64,000 nt of DNA from Flammeovirga sp. SJP92 (GCF_001583495.1 NZ_LQAQ01000015.1:310001-374000), one strand, 5' to 3'. Counted from the first letter of the stretch, positions 18,274 through 26,886 are shown. Notes: a model not told the origin generated them from the sequence alone. Program-made: numbers and translations.

Positions 18274-18414
18274 CAAGTGTTAAGCCGGTAGGCGTCACTT
18301 GTGATTGGTCATAGGCGAAGTCTCCCGACTTTGAGCCAACAAACCAAAGTGTATTTCGAAGTCAGGAGACTTCGCCAATACATAGTTCCAAGTGACGCTG
18401 TCGTTCAACACTTG
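18274..18414. repeat. Nested imperfect inverted repeat between hutH and hutU
   Basis: Three pairs of arms are arranged symmetrically: 8 bp (18274-18281 with 18407-18414), 10 bp (18292-18301 with 18389-18398) and 12 bp (18314-18325 with 18365-18376). The inner arm continues through a few more bases with a wobble pair. The whole ~141 bp could fold into one long hairpin or be a small palindromic (MITE/REP-like) insertion. It has more G+C than the surrounding intergenic DNA. No T-run follows on the minus strand in a terminator-like position. Confidence 0.8.
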
Positions 18415-18425
18415 AAACATAGAAT

Positions 18426-19994
18426 TTAGTAAGTAAATTCTGCTTTGAAATCTCCTTCAAGGTTGATTTTCTCTTTCTTGGCTACTTCTTCAGCAATGCG
18501 AACCAATGCACCGCTTTGTACGATATCATGCATTGCTTCAATATCGTAAGCCAATACTCTGTCTTCATCAGCATGAGCTACTCTCTCACGAACATAAGCA
18601 TGAGTAGCTTCAATAATTGGTGATGATTTTAATGGTCTTCTGAAGTCCAATGCTTGAGCAGCGTACAACAATTCTACTGCTTGGATTTGCTCCAAATTAC
18701 CAATAATCTGAAGTGTCTTTCTTCCCGACACAGAACCCATTGATACGTGATCTTCTTGTCCTAATGAAGTTGGAACAGAATCAGCTGATGCTGGGAAACA
18801 AAGCGTTTTATTTTCAGTTACTAATGCCGCTGAAGTATATTGAGGAATCATGAAGCCTGAATTCAACCCTACGTCTGCCATTAGTAATTTAGGCAAACCA
18901 AAACGTCCTTCAATCATCATGTAATTTCTTCTATCAGCGATATTACCCAATTCTGAAGCCGCAACCCCTGCATAATCCAACGGAATTGCTAAAGGCTGTC
19001 CATGGAAATTACCTCCTGAAATGGCATTTTCAGCGTCTAAGATAATTGGGTTATCCGTTACTGAGTTAAGCTCTACTTCCACCATTTCTTTCAAGTGCAA
19101 CCAAGCATTTCTTGAGGCACCGTGAACCTGAGGCATACATCTTAAAGAATACGGATCTTGCACACGATCACAATCCACATGAGAATCTAAAATTTCAGAA
19201 CCTTGCAACATGTGATGCAAACGAGAAGCTACATGCTGTGTTCCTTTATAAGGTCTAATCTGATGCAAAGCAGACTCGAATGGACGAGCGGATCCCATCA
19301 ATCCTTCCAAAGACATCGCTCCAATGATATCCGCTGTATCCAAAGCATTGGCTAGCTTTTCAACTACCTTCACTGCATGAGCTAAGATAAACTGCGTACC
19401 ATTGATCAAAGCCAATCCTTCTTTTGGCCCTAACTGTAATGATTTCACCCCCAATCTATGCAACACATCTGAGGCTAATGCTTTATTTCCTTTTTCATCA
19501 TAAACTTCACCTAGTCCAATCAAAGGCAAAAATAAATGGGATAAAGGAGCCAAATCACCTGATGCACCTACGGAACCTTTTTCAGGAACCATAGGAACGA
19601 TATCTTTCTCAATGTGCCAAATGATTCTTTCCAAAGTAGTCAATGCAATTCCTGAAAAACCTTGTGCTAAAGCGTGCACTTTAGTAATCAACATGATTTT
19701 AGAAATCTCTTTTGGAATAGCATTTCCCACCCCAACACTATGACTCTGTAAGATTTTGTGTTGTAAAGTGGAAGTATCTTTTTCTGAAATAATAGTAGTA
19801 CAAAGCGGACCAAAACCTGTATTCACTCCATAGACAACATCTCCTTTGTCTACAATTTCCTGAACAGAAGCTTGGCTCTTGATTACCTTGTCCTTTGCCG
19901 TATTATTTAAAACTCCAGAGATTTTTCCTCTGGCAATATCCAATGCAATGCTCACCGTCAGATGGTCAATGCCGTATTTGAATATTTTTCCCAT
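18426..19994 (-). CDS. hutH: Histidine ammonia-lyase
   Basis: 522 residues. The Ala-Ser-Gly triad that cyclises to the MIO electrophile is at 144-146 in GSVGASGDLAPLSH, preceded by the active-site tyrosine in YGVNTGFG and followed by QDPYSLRCMPQVHG and SVTDNPI. The enzyme removes ammonia from histidine to give urocanate, the first step of histidine use as carbon and nitrogen source. Cytosolic homotetramer in known members. It is the first enzyme gene after marR (70-bp gap) and the start of the hutH-hutU-hutI run. Tyrosine or phenylalanine ammonia-lyase is unlikely given the hut neighbours. Confidence 0.97.
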   Translation of the reverse strand: MGKIFKYGIDHLTVSIALDIARGKISGVLNNTAKDKVIKSQASVQEIVDKGDVVYGVNTGFGPLCTTIISEKDTSTLQHKILQSHSVGVGNAIPKEISKIMLITKVHALAQGFSGIALTTLERIIWHIEKDIVPMVPEKGSVGASGDLAPLSHLFLPLIGLGEVYDEKGNKALASDVLHRLGVKSLQLGPKEGLALINGTQFILAHAVKVVEKLANALDTADIIGAMSLEGLMGSARPFESALHQIRPYKGTQHVASRLHHMLQGSEILDSHVDCDRVQDPYSLRCMPQVHGASRNAWLHLKEMVEVELNSVTDNPIILDAENAISGGNFHGQPLAIPLDYAGVAASELGNIADRRNYMMIEGRFGLPKLLMADVGLNSGFMIPQYTSAALVTENKTLCFPASADSVPTSLGQEDHVSMGSVSGRKTLQIIGNLEQIQAVELLYAAQALDFRRPLKSSPIIEATHAYVRERVAHADEDRVLAYDIEAMHDIVQSGALVRIAEEVAKKEKINLEGDFKAEFTY

Positions 19995-20064
19995 GGTAGT
20001 AATTTATGATTAGTATGTGGGTATTAGAATTATCTTCTAATACTGTATGTGTGGTGTATGTTTT

Positions 20065-20544
20065 TTACTTCTCCAAGTTGTCCAAAACACGTTCGGACAA
20101 TGATTTTTCGGTCAATGATGTCTCTAAAATTTTCAATTCCTTCAAAATCTGACATTCATTTTGTTCCGTTATTTCTTTCATCGAAAGTTGTATGGATGCC
20201 CAAATAGGCTTACTTTTTTTGACTAACTCCTCTCCTTTCTCAGTAAAAAGAATCAATCGTTTTCTTCCATCATTTTCATCCTTTTCAACTTTGAGTAATT
20301 TTTTCTTGATCAATGCTGTAGTCAATTGACTCACTGCCGAGTGACTTACATTTAATTGATCAGAAATAGCTCTCATTGACAGCTTTTTATGTTCATCTAA
20401 CAAATAAAAAACGGGAAACCATGATGGATCAAATTCTATCCCTTTGGCTTCATAAACTTTAGAAACTTCAGAGAGAAAACGCTCTCCTAACCTCCTAAGT
20501 CTACTCCCCAATACAAGTGTTCCTGCTGATTGATAAAAATCCAT
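20065..20544 (-). CDS. MarR family transcriptional regulator, putative hut regulator
   Basis: 159 residues. A winged-helix MarR core lies at about 45-125: FPVFYLLDEHKKLSMRAIS, recognition helix LNVSHSAVSQLTTALIKKKLL, and the wing with ENDGRKRLILFTEKGEE. It is 70 bp upstream of hutH on the same strand. Its promoter carries two near-identical copies of a palindrome, so it very probably represses itself and, if readthrough to hutH occurs, the whole hut set. MarR proteins usually release DNA on binding a small ligand; urocanate or histidine would make sense here but is inference. Classical hut control uses HutC (GntR) or HutP, which are not seen. Confidence 0.85.
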   Translation of the reverse strand: MDFYQSAGTLVLGSRLRRLGERFLSEVSKVYEAKGIEFDPSWFPVFYLLDEHKKLSMRAISDQLNVSHSAVSQLTTALIKKKLLKVEKDENDGRKRLILFTEKGEELVKKSKPIWASIQLSMKEITEQNECQILKELKILETSLTEKSLSERVLDNLEK

Positions 20545-20560
20545 ATTTCTTTGTTTTACC

Positions 20561-20624
20561 CAAAAGTATATAAGTACTTACATATTTACAAGGAAAGGCT
20601 CAAAAATATGTAAGTACTTACATA
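20561..20624 (-). promoter_or_regulatory. marR promoter with twin palindromic operators
   Basis: Two 24-bp direct copies (20561-20584 and 20601-20624, 22 of 24 bases identical) lie 40 bp apart, centre to centre about four helical turns. Each contains TAAGTACTTA; in the second copy this extends to the perfect 18-bp palindrome TATGTAAGTACTTACATA (20607-20624). On the minus strand each copy ends in a TAnnTTTG-type -7 element (TACTTTTG at 20568-20561; TATTTTTG at 20608-20601). The first lies only 17 nt from the marR start, so a bound dimer would block the promoter. Confidence 0.7.
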
Positions 20625-20759
20625 AAATATGGTAAATAGAATATAAATCACTAACTTTAAAGAAATTGTGTATTAAATTACAATTATCATTAACATCTCA
20701 TCTACTCTACTTTTTGTATATGACATCGTGATTAGATGTAATCATTAAATTTATCTGCT

Positions 20760-21149
20760 ATGGAAATTGCAATAACAGACGGAATCAAAGTCAGTGTTGA
20801 AACCTTCTATCTCCCTGAGTATTCTGTTCCATCAAGACGACACTACGTATTTAGCTATAAGATCAAAATTGAAAACCTTAGTGCCAATAAAATTCAATTG
20901 CTAAGAAGGAATTGGGAAATCACGGACATCACTGGTGATGTGAGAAATGTGGTCAATGGGAAAGGAGTTGTAGGCAAAGAACCAATCATGATTCCAGGCG
21001 AGTCTTTTGAGTACAATTCGGGTTGTCATTTCCCATCCCCATGTGGTAAAATGTCGGGTACTTATGTAATGCGAAAAATCGAAGATAATACCTTATTTGA
21101 AGTACAAATTCCTGAGTTTACTTTAGTCCCAAGTTTCTTCAATAATTAG
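20760..21149 (+). CDS. apaG: ApaG domain protein
   Basis: 129 residues, the normal ApaG length (~125). Typical segments are visible: VSVETFYLPEYS, HYVFSYKIKIENLS, IQLLRRNWEITD, NGKGVVGKEPIMIPGESFEYNSGC and SGTYVMR. ApaG is a small fibronectin-type-III fold protein of unsettled role; annotations that name it a Co2+/Mg2+ efflux protein rest on old genetic data. It is divergent from marR across the twin-operator region (215 bp), so the MarR protein could also affect it. The kinase gene follows 89 bp downstream. Cytosolic; no signal peptide. Confidence 0.93.
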   Translation: MEIAITDGIKVSVETFYLPEYSVPSRRHYVFSYKIKIENLSANKIQLLRRNWEITDITGDVRNVVNGKGVVGKEPIMIPGESFEYNSGCHFPSPCGKMSGTYVMRKIEDNTLFEVQIPEFTLVPSFFNN

Positions 21150-21238
21150 GCAGATCATACATAGCACTTTTTTAAAAGCGTGATTAATGGTAAATTATAT
21201 AGACCTAAAAACTCGCTTTTTCAATCGCTATAGTTTGT

Positions 21239-22795
21239 ATGACAGCCCAGAAAACACCTAATAATTCCTCTTTTCATATCGAGGAATTACATGATTATAT
21301 CTTCAATAAGCTATTGTTTATAGCTATTTTAAACGATTTTGGCAATGTAATCAGCACCAACAAAAAAGGTAGTTCGTTACAAAGCATTCACCAGTATTAT
21401 GACTTCGGTACTTTAAAAGATAAAACACCTAAAGTTTTAATATCGGATCAAGAAAGTTGGTCCGGTTACCTTTTACATAAGAGTGATCACAAAAAACACA
21501 GTATTTCACTTTCTAAACACCAAAATTATTACGTGTGGGTTGGGCTTGAATTGGATCATAAAGTGGATCAGGATAAGGCCAAAGAAGTGATTCGTTTAAA
21601 AGAGAAAGTGACACTACTGCTTACCAAAGAGAAAAACCTGCAAGCACTACTTCAAGCAAAAGCACTGAATGAAATGTTGGAAGGTAAAATAGAAAACAGT
21701 GATGACCTTACACTGTTATCTGATTTGCCAATGGAACTGGAATACACCGCCAACAGTGCACAAGCAATCTTTGAAAATGAAGAGCGTCAGCGTTTATCCT
21801 TTGAAGCCTCCAAAGAAGGGCTTTGGGATTGGAATCACATCACTAGAAAGGTGTATTATTCTAAATCTTTTTATCAGATGATGGGTATAGACAAGCAGGA
21901 AAATGAAGAAGATATTTCTGCATTGTTGAACCTCATTCATCCTGAAGACCGACCGAATACCATCCGGATGTTACAGAGGGATATTCTGATTAAAAATGGC
22001 TTTCAATCCATTTTCAGAATGATCACACCTGCAGGAAAAACGCTATGGGTACTCCTAAAAGTGGCTGTTCAGAAAGATGTGGATGGAAAGGTCATCCGCG
22101 TGATTGGGAAACACTCTGATATCACTTTCTTTAAAAATCACACAGACAATATTCAGAAAGCAGTATTACAGACGGAGGATAAAGAAAGAGAACGTTTCGC
22201 CAAAGAAATTCATGATGGTTTGGGGCAAACGCTTACTGCTTCTATTTATCAGTTGGATGAATTTCTCAAAAACACCCAAAACCTCAATGAGGAGGAACGA
22301 AAAATCATCCAAAGAATTAGAGAACAAGTTAGAGATGCTACCAAGGAAGGAAGAAATATAGCACATAACATTATGCCTACATGCATTGAAAAACTTGGAC
22401 TTGTGGGCTCTATCGAAAAGCTTGTAGACACCTACCGCACCATCAATAATAAAGAAGTCAACTTCTTTTATAAAATTGAAAAGAATGCGATGTCCTTTGC
22501 ACAACAGCATATACTGCTGAGAGTGACACAGGAAGCGATTCAAAATGCTTTTAAACACGGAAAAGCCAAAGAAGTCTCTATTTCATTAAACCAAAACCTA
22601 GACTTAATTACTTTAATGATTGAGGACAATGGTTGTGGTTTTGATGTGAAAAACACCTTGAAGAAGGAAGAAAACGGATTGGGATTACTCAGTATGAAAG
22701 ACAGGGTCAGAACGATCGAAGGGACAATTGATATTGACTCCTCTCCTAATTATGGCACTTGCATTATTATTCAATTGAAGACATTTACTAATTAA
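21239..22795 (+). CDS. Sensor histidine kinase with PAS domain (NarL-type partner)
   Basis: 518 residues without membrane segments, so cytosolic. An N-terminal ~110 residues are not recognised; a helical linker (112-180); a PAS/PAC module (about 185-300, EGLWDWNHITRKVYYS, HPEDRPNTIRM, VIRVIGKHSDIT); a HisKA_3 dimerisation segment with His325 in AKEIHDGLGQ; and an ATPase domain with N-box QEAIQNAFKHG and G-box NGLGLLSMKDRVR. HisKA_3 kinases signal to NarL/FixJ-type regulators, and one lies 48 bp downstream. The ligand could be redox state, a gas or a small molecule through PAS; no haem or flavin site can be assigned by eye. Confidence 0.9.
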   Translation: MTAQKTPNNSSFHIEELHDYIFNKLLFIAILNDFGNVISTNKKGSSLQSIHQYYDFGTLKDKTPKVLISDQESWSGYLLHKSDHKKHSISLSKHQNYYVWVGLELDHKVDQDKAKEVIRLKEKVTLLLTKEKNLQALLQAKALNEMLEGKIENSDDLTLLSDLPMELEYTANSAQAIFENEERQRLSFEASKEGLWDWNHITRKVYYSKSFYQMMGIDKQENEEDISALLNLIHPEDRPNTIRMLQRDILIKNGFQSIFRMITPAGKTLWVLLKVAVQKDVDGKVIRVIGKHSDITFFKNHTDNIQKAVLQTEDKERERFAKEIHDGLGQTLTASIYQLDEFLKNTQNLNEEERKIIQRIREQVRDATKEGRNIAHNIMPTCIEKLGLVGSIEKLVDTYRTINNKEVNFFYKIEKNAMSFAQQHILLRVTQEAIQNAFKHGKAKEVSISLNQNLDLITLMIEDNGCGFDVKNTLKKEENGLGLLSMKDRVRTIEGTIDIDSSPNYGTCIIIQLKTFTN

Positions 22796-22843
22796 ATACG
22801 TGTACGTACTACTCAAAAACCTAATAAAACCAGGCTATAAATT

Positions 22844-23506
22844 ATGAAAACCAAAATATTACTTGTCGATGACCACAGTGTGATACGTCACGGTATCAGA
22901 TCTTATTTTAAAAACTGTGATGACTTTGAAGTAATTGCCGAAGCAGATTGCGGAGAAAGAGCCTTCAAGGCTTTAAATGCAATGAATGTGGACCTGATCT
23001 TTATGGATATCTCTATGAAAGGAATGGATGGCATCAGTGCTACAAAAATGATAAAAGAAACATTTCCCAAAATAAAAGTAATTGCACTGAGCATGATGAT
23101 GGACAGCGACTATATCAAAAATATGGTTAATGCTGGTGCAGACGGCTATTTATTTAAAGACTGTACGGAAGAGGAAATTCTAAAAGCTGCAAGGGCCGTA
23201 AGAGATGGCGACAGCTATTATTGCTCTTCTGCCACTAAGAATATTATTAGCAGTTATAAAGAAAAAGAAGCACGCCCTGCCAATGCTAATGATGCCCATT
23301 TTGTTCTCACTCTAAGAGAGAAAGAAGTATTACGTCTGATTATTGATCAGTGCACCAATAAAGAAATCTCTGAAAAGCTTTACATCTCACCGCGTACTGT
23401 GGACGCTCACAAAAGAAATCTTCTGGATAAAACAGGACAAAGAAATGTGGCTGGATTGGTGATGTATGCTATCAAACACAAGCTCTTTTCGGACTTAAAA
23501 GCTTAA
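22844..23506 (+). CDS. NarL/FixJ family response regulator
   Basis: 220 residues. Receiver domain (1-120): acidic LVDDH, phosphoacceptor Asp55 in LIFMDISMKGMDG, Lys in YLFKDCTEE. A LuxR-type HTH (about 150-210): LTLREKEVLRLIIDQCTNKEISEKL, YISPRTVDAHKRNLL. It pairs with the HisKA_3 kinase 48 bp upstream. A 17-bp near-palindrome lies directly after its stop (23508-23524), and the same half, TAGGTATTA, recurs at 23531; these might be binding sites but the position is unusual. Target genes are not evident. Confidence 0.92.
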   Translation: MKTKILLVDDHSVIRHGIRSYFKNCDDFEVIAEADCGERAFKALNAMNVDLIFMDISMKGMDGISATKMIKETFPKIKVIALSMMMDSDYIKNMVNAGADGYLFKDCTEEEILKAARAVRDGDSYYCSSATKNIISSYKEKEARPANANDAHFVLTLREKEVLRLIIDQCTNKEISEKLYISPRTVDAHKRNLLDKTGQRNVAGLVMYAIKHKLFSDLKA

Positions 23507-23507
23507 A

Positions 23508-23524
23508 ATAGGTATTATACCTAT
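23508..23524. other. Near-palindrome after the NarL regulator
   Basis: ATAGGTATTATACCTAT is symmetric apart from its centre, and a half copy follows at 23531-23539. It is within a 361-bp gene-free stretch (23507-23867) that otherwise holds two terminators. Confidence 0.35.
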
Positions 23525-23694
23525 ACTGATTAGGTATTAAACTCATGTTTAGGAAGTAAGACAGGTGTACATTTGTTATATACTAAAACAGTAAGAAGAA
23601 ATTCCTGTTAAACCTAGATATAAGTTATAAGTCAGAATTAGAGTAGTAAATAGAGAAATAGATAGCACAATAGTTCATCAGTTACAGAATGAGG

Positions 23695-23725
23695 AAAAGT
23701 CCGACCTATTAGGCCGGACTTTTTT
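23695..23725 (+). terminator. Terminator for the PAS kinase/NarL operon
   Basis: An AAGTCCG...CGGACTT hairpin with a 5-nt to 10-nt internal region, followed by TTTTT. It sits about 190 nt after the regulator stop, leaving a long untranslated tail. Confidence 0.7.
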
Positions 23726-23770
23726 AGTTGAGAGGTATACTAAGTTATTTAACTTAGAGATTCTCCATAA

Positions 23771-23805
23771 AAACAAAAGAGGCTACCATTTGTATGATAG
23801 CCTCT
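23771..23805 (-). terminator. Terminator for the secreted protein gene at 23868
   Basis: An 11-bp stem with one mismatch (23778-23788 with 23795-23805) and a 6-nt loop. The minus strand continues into a T-rich run. It lies 62 nt after the stop of the minus-strand gene. Confidence 0.7.
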
Positions 23806-23867
23806 CCAATAAAGTATGAAATGAAATGAATTATTACTTATATTTTTATTTAATCTAACTGTCTTTG

Positions 23868-24482
23868 TTAAAGTACTGAGAATGAATCCGAGTATGAAAC
23901 TCCGTCGATTTCCAATTCTGCAGTATAAGTACCTGTAGGTAATGTAGAAAGGTCAAAACGCTTAATGTTTTTTGCGCCTGCTACAAATCTTGAGTGATAA
24001 ACAGTTTCGCCACTGTCTTTTGATAATCTCACTTTTACAAATCCCTCAACATCTTTACCTAAAATGATGTTCAAGTTTTCTTTTGCTACAGATATTTTAA
24101 ATTTTTGTTTTGAAGTAGCTAATTGGTAATTCATCATTACTGCTGTATTTGATGGAGTAACAAAAAACTCTCTTACTAACATTTTATCTTCAAACTTCAT
24201 TTTAAAAGTATATTTTCCTTCCGGTAAACTTTTAAAATTAATGTCTTCTTTTACTTTTCCAGATGCGATAACTGTTTTTGATGTATAAACTTTTCCAGCT
24301 TCGTCTGCTATTTGAAAACTAATTTCTTCTCCTTCTAAATTTTCGAAAATAATAGATGCTGATGTTCCATCAGTAGAAGCTTTAAAGAAATAAGAAATTC
24401 CGTTAAATGGTAAATAATAATCTTTAGCTGTTATACTAAAAGAGATTAATAGCGATGCGAATAATAGTGTTAACTTTTTCAT
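23868..24482 (-). CDS. Secreted protein with two Ig-like/T9SS-tail-like repeats
   Basis: 204 residues; signal peptide 1-19 (ending SITA-K). The mature part looks like two related beta-sandwich repeats: each has a strand set ending in LPEGKYTFKMKFEDK or LPTGTYTAELEIDGV. That closing (LP-x-G-x-Y-x-x-x) is like the DUF3244 and T9SS type A folds. It lacks any catalytic motif and may be a surface or matrix protein. It has its own terminator and a long upstream region (506 bp) with repeated AAGTGTA motifs, so expression is probably separately controlled. Confidence 0.7.
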   Translation of the reverse strand: MKKLTLLFASLLISFSITAKDYYLPFNGISYFFKASTDGTSASIIFENLEGEEISFQIADEAGKVYTSKTVIASGKVKEDINFKSLPEGKYTFKMKFEDKMLVREFFVTPSNTAVMMNYQLATSKQKFKISVAKENLNIILGKDVEGFVKVRLSKDSGETVYHSRFVAGAKNIKRFDLSTLPTGTYTAELEIDGVSYSDSFSVL

Positions 24483-24988
24483 AGTATGTGTATTTAATTT
24501 TTCGTTTCGTTGTGTTTTGATTACATCACAAAGGTGTGTGATTATTTTCTGTCGTCAAAATGAAAATCATCGAAATATTTCAAAAGTTTAATTTGAATTT
24601 AAATAATAATATTTTGTACAGATTACACTTTATTCATTTTCACCTATTAAGTGTAAGTTGATCCTATAGCATTGTTATGAGTATTTGCATTTATATAAAA
24701 AAATGTTCGTAAAGTGTATGAGCATACACTTATCGTAAAAAAATAATGTTAAATAATGTTAAATTACTTTTATTCACCCAGAGTTAATATTGAAATGAGC
24801 ATTTATTCATTTCTATAAAATCCTTGTTTTTCAATACGTAGGAGATATTATGCACTGATAACAGTATAAAACCTGTTTTTAGGTAGTTTCATTTACTGAT
24901 AATAGTCATTGTTTTGAATTTTCAGCAAAAAAATAGAATTTATAAAGGTTGAATCACAATGACTGACTTCTCTTTAACTTATTATTCT
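24483..24988. other. 506-bp gene-free region upstream of the secreted protein
   Basis: AT-rich, with no coding frame or RNA gene seen. Four AAGTGTA-type motifs lie at 24623-24731: TTACACTT (24623-24630) inverted against AAGTGTAA (24649-24656), and a 20-bp palindrome AAGTGTATG-AG-CATACACTT (24712-24731). They look like paired sites for a dimeric regulator of the gene at 23868, but no regulator can be named. Confidence 0.5.
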
Positions 24989-25603
24989 TCATTTATGGTA
25001 CTCATACACTACAAACGACTTTGTTTCTGTCAGTTTCAACTCTTCTTTTTTAATAAGTTCCATTTCCTGAAAAGCCATCCAGCTTTCTAACTCTTTCTCA
25101 TTGATCAGTTGAGAAATACTTGACAAAGATTCAAGCGAGGTATATCTCGTTTTTGAAACAAAAGTAGTTTGATCATTTTTTTGGATCACAATAATCAAAC
25201 AACCCTTTTCTCTTAATGTCTTGATTATTTTAGAACACACTTTCTCTGCATCTACATATTCAAGTACTAATCCCACAAAACATAAATCAATTTGCTCTAA
25301 ATCTAATTGCTCATGTTGTACATCTATATTTAAAACCTCAAGACCTGTAATCTCCTCTTGAAAAGTTGCTTTTAATTTTTTGAGATAATCACCATTGATA
25401 TCAATCGCATAAACTGACTGGGTGAAATTGGGGTCGATATGTTCTAGTCCATTACCAGTCGCACATCCCAGGAGAGCAAAACGCTCAGGTTTATATTTTT
25501 TAAGGCAGTAAGAAGTTAATTTATTGAGAGCTTGTGCCTGCCCTACTTCAAGCATATGATTTTCATAGTCTGAATGTTGAATAGTTAACCAAGGATTTTC
25601 CAT
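24989..25603 (-). CDS. Class I SAM-dependent methyltransferase
   Basis: 204 residues with a Rossmann-like methyltransferase core: motif I FALLGCATGNGLEHID, motif II VYAIDINGDYL, then LNIDVQHEQLDLEQIDLCFVGLVLEYVDAEK around motifs III-IV. Small size and no added domain; the substrate cannot be read from sequence. It begins NPWLTIQHSDYENHMLEVGQAQALNKL, a lead-in shared by small uncharacterised methyltransferases. It is isolated: a 506-bp gap on one side and the decayed creatininase gene, on the opposite strand, on the other. Confidence 0.82.
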   Translation of the reverse strand: MENPWLTIQHSDYENHMLEVGQAQALNKLTSYCLKKYKPERFALLGCATGNGLEHIDPNFTQSVYAIDINGDYLKKLKATFQEEITGLEVLNIDVQHEQLDLEQIDLCFVGLVLEYVDAEKVCSKIIKTLREKGCLIIVIQKNDQTTFVSKTRYTSLESLSSISQLINEKELESWMAFQEMELIKKEELKLTETKSFVVYEYHK

Positions 25604-25834
25604 GCTGATACGGTTTAGTTTGAAAAGTAAAAATCAAAAAATTGCAACATTAGAAAAATGATCTTCCTTAGATCTACAAATATTTGTTATTAATAATACA
25701 TTTCATTGATGATCCGCTGAACAAACAATATATTCCTATCCTTAAGACCCTATACTATTTTTCATAACTGATCATTACAAAATCATCTTTTCGATTTACG
25801 AAAGCAAAGTTGAACTAATAAAACCAATTAAATC

Positions 25835-26058
25835 ATGAAAAACAGACCTTACATTTTAGCCGAGTGCCATTAGGAAACTCTTCAGCACGCTGACTTCGAA
25901 GTTACTATTTTACTTTGGGGTGCTACAGAAGCACATAATTATCATTTGCCTTAGCCACAAAAGAAAAAGGCGAAAACTATTTTAAAGCGGTCACAAAAAA
26001 GCTGAGCGAGTTCCTTTGTGATTTAGACAAGGTTGACCGAAAGAATATGTATAAATAA
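25835..26058 (+). pseudogene. Creatininase family protein remnant
   Basis: A decayed gene. The frame from ATG 25835 reads MKNRPYILAECH, a TAG stop, then ETLQHADFEVTILLWGATEAHNYHLP before another stop. WGATEAHNYHLP matches the N-terminal metal-site region of creatininase-family amidohydrolases (normally LPWGATEAHNYHLPYGTD). At about 25950 the middle is missing, and a different frame resumes with KGENYFKAVTKKLSEFLCDL to a stop at 26058, matching the family's C-terminus. A normal member is ~240 residues; about 170 codons are deleted. The SDR gene starts 2 bp after this remnant, as if the two were once an operon. Confidence 0.75.
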
Positions 26059-26060
26059 GT

Positions 26061-26849
26061 ATGACACAAAAAGATAATCAAATAGCAATTGTAACCGGGG
26101 TAAGTCGATTAAAAGGGATTGGTAAAGCAATATGTACCGCCCTTGCCAAAAATGGGATTGACATTTTCTTTACCTATTGGCTAGAATATGATGACACTAT
26201 GCCTTGGGGTGTACAGGAGAATGAACCTGATTTGATCCAGAAAGAAATACAAAACTATGGTGTACAATGTGAAAAATTGGCCTTAAACCTAAAAGAAGAA
26301 GGAGCTGTAGATTTATTATTTTATCAAGTAAATGCAAAAATGGGAGCTCCAACCATTTTGATCAATAATGCGACTTACAGCACATCCACCAACATTTCGA
26401 ATATCACTTCGCAAGAATTAGAAGCTCACTATCTTGTCAACATGAAAGCGGTGATTCTTCTTACTTCACGATTCATCAAGAATTTTAAAGAAAATGAACA
26501 TGGCGGTAGAATCATCAACCTTTCTTCTGGTCAGAATTTGAGTGTAATGAATGAAGAAGTGGCCTATGCCGTGACAAAAGGAGCAATTGATACTTTTACT
26601 CGTACCATTGCACAAGAAATTGCATCAAAGAAAATCACAATTAATGCCGTCAACCCTGGACTGACCGATACGGGATGGCTTGATGATGCTCAAAAAGAAA
26701 TGTTTCTAAAAAGATTTCCAATGGGAAGAATTGGTGCTCCCGAAGATGTTGCTCGATTGATTTCTTTTTTGGTTAGCAAAGAAGGAGAATGGATCACTGG
26801 TCAGATTCTTAACTCTGAAGGTGGATTTATTCGCGAAGCATATCAATAG
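26061..26849 (+). CDS. Short-chain dehydrogenase/reductase
   Basis: 262 residues, classic SDR size. A cofactor loop AIVTGVSRLKGIGKAIC, the NNA motif in ILINNATYS, the catalytic serine in LSSGQ and YxxxK in VAYAVTKGA, then the NPGLTDTG segment. The cofactor loop is a little longer than the standard TGxxxGxG. The substrate is unknown. Only 2 bp separate it from the stop of the creatininase remnant, so it probably once shared its transcript; its current promoter is unclear. A terminator follows at 26895-26920. Confidence 0.9.
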   Translation: MTQKDNQIAIVTGVSRLKGIGKAICTALAKNGIDIFFTYWLEYDDTMPWGVQENEPDLIQKEIQNYGVQCEKLALNLKEEGAVDLLFYQVNAKMGAPTILINNATYSTSTNISNITSQELEAHYLVNMKAVILLTSRFIKNFKENEHGGRIINLSSGQNLSVMNEEVAYAVTKGAIDTFTRTIAQEIASKKITINAVNPGLTDTGWLDDAQKEMFLKRFPMGRIGAPEDVARLISFLVSKEGEWITGQILNSEGGFIREAYQ

Positions 26850-26886
26850 AGTAATTAAGATTTTATCCGGTCAGATTTTCGAGATA

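Noticed and set aside
18274-18414. Simple rho-independent terminator of hutH
   Set aside because: The arms are nested over 141 bp, the loop is long and no T run follows in the right place on the minus strand.
22166-22558. 130-codon minus-strand open frame inside the PAS kinase
   Set aside because: It is antisense to a kinase with clear motifs, so a shadow frame.
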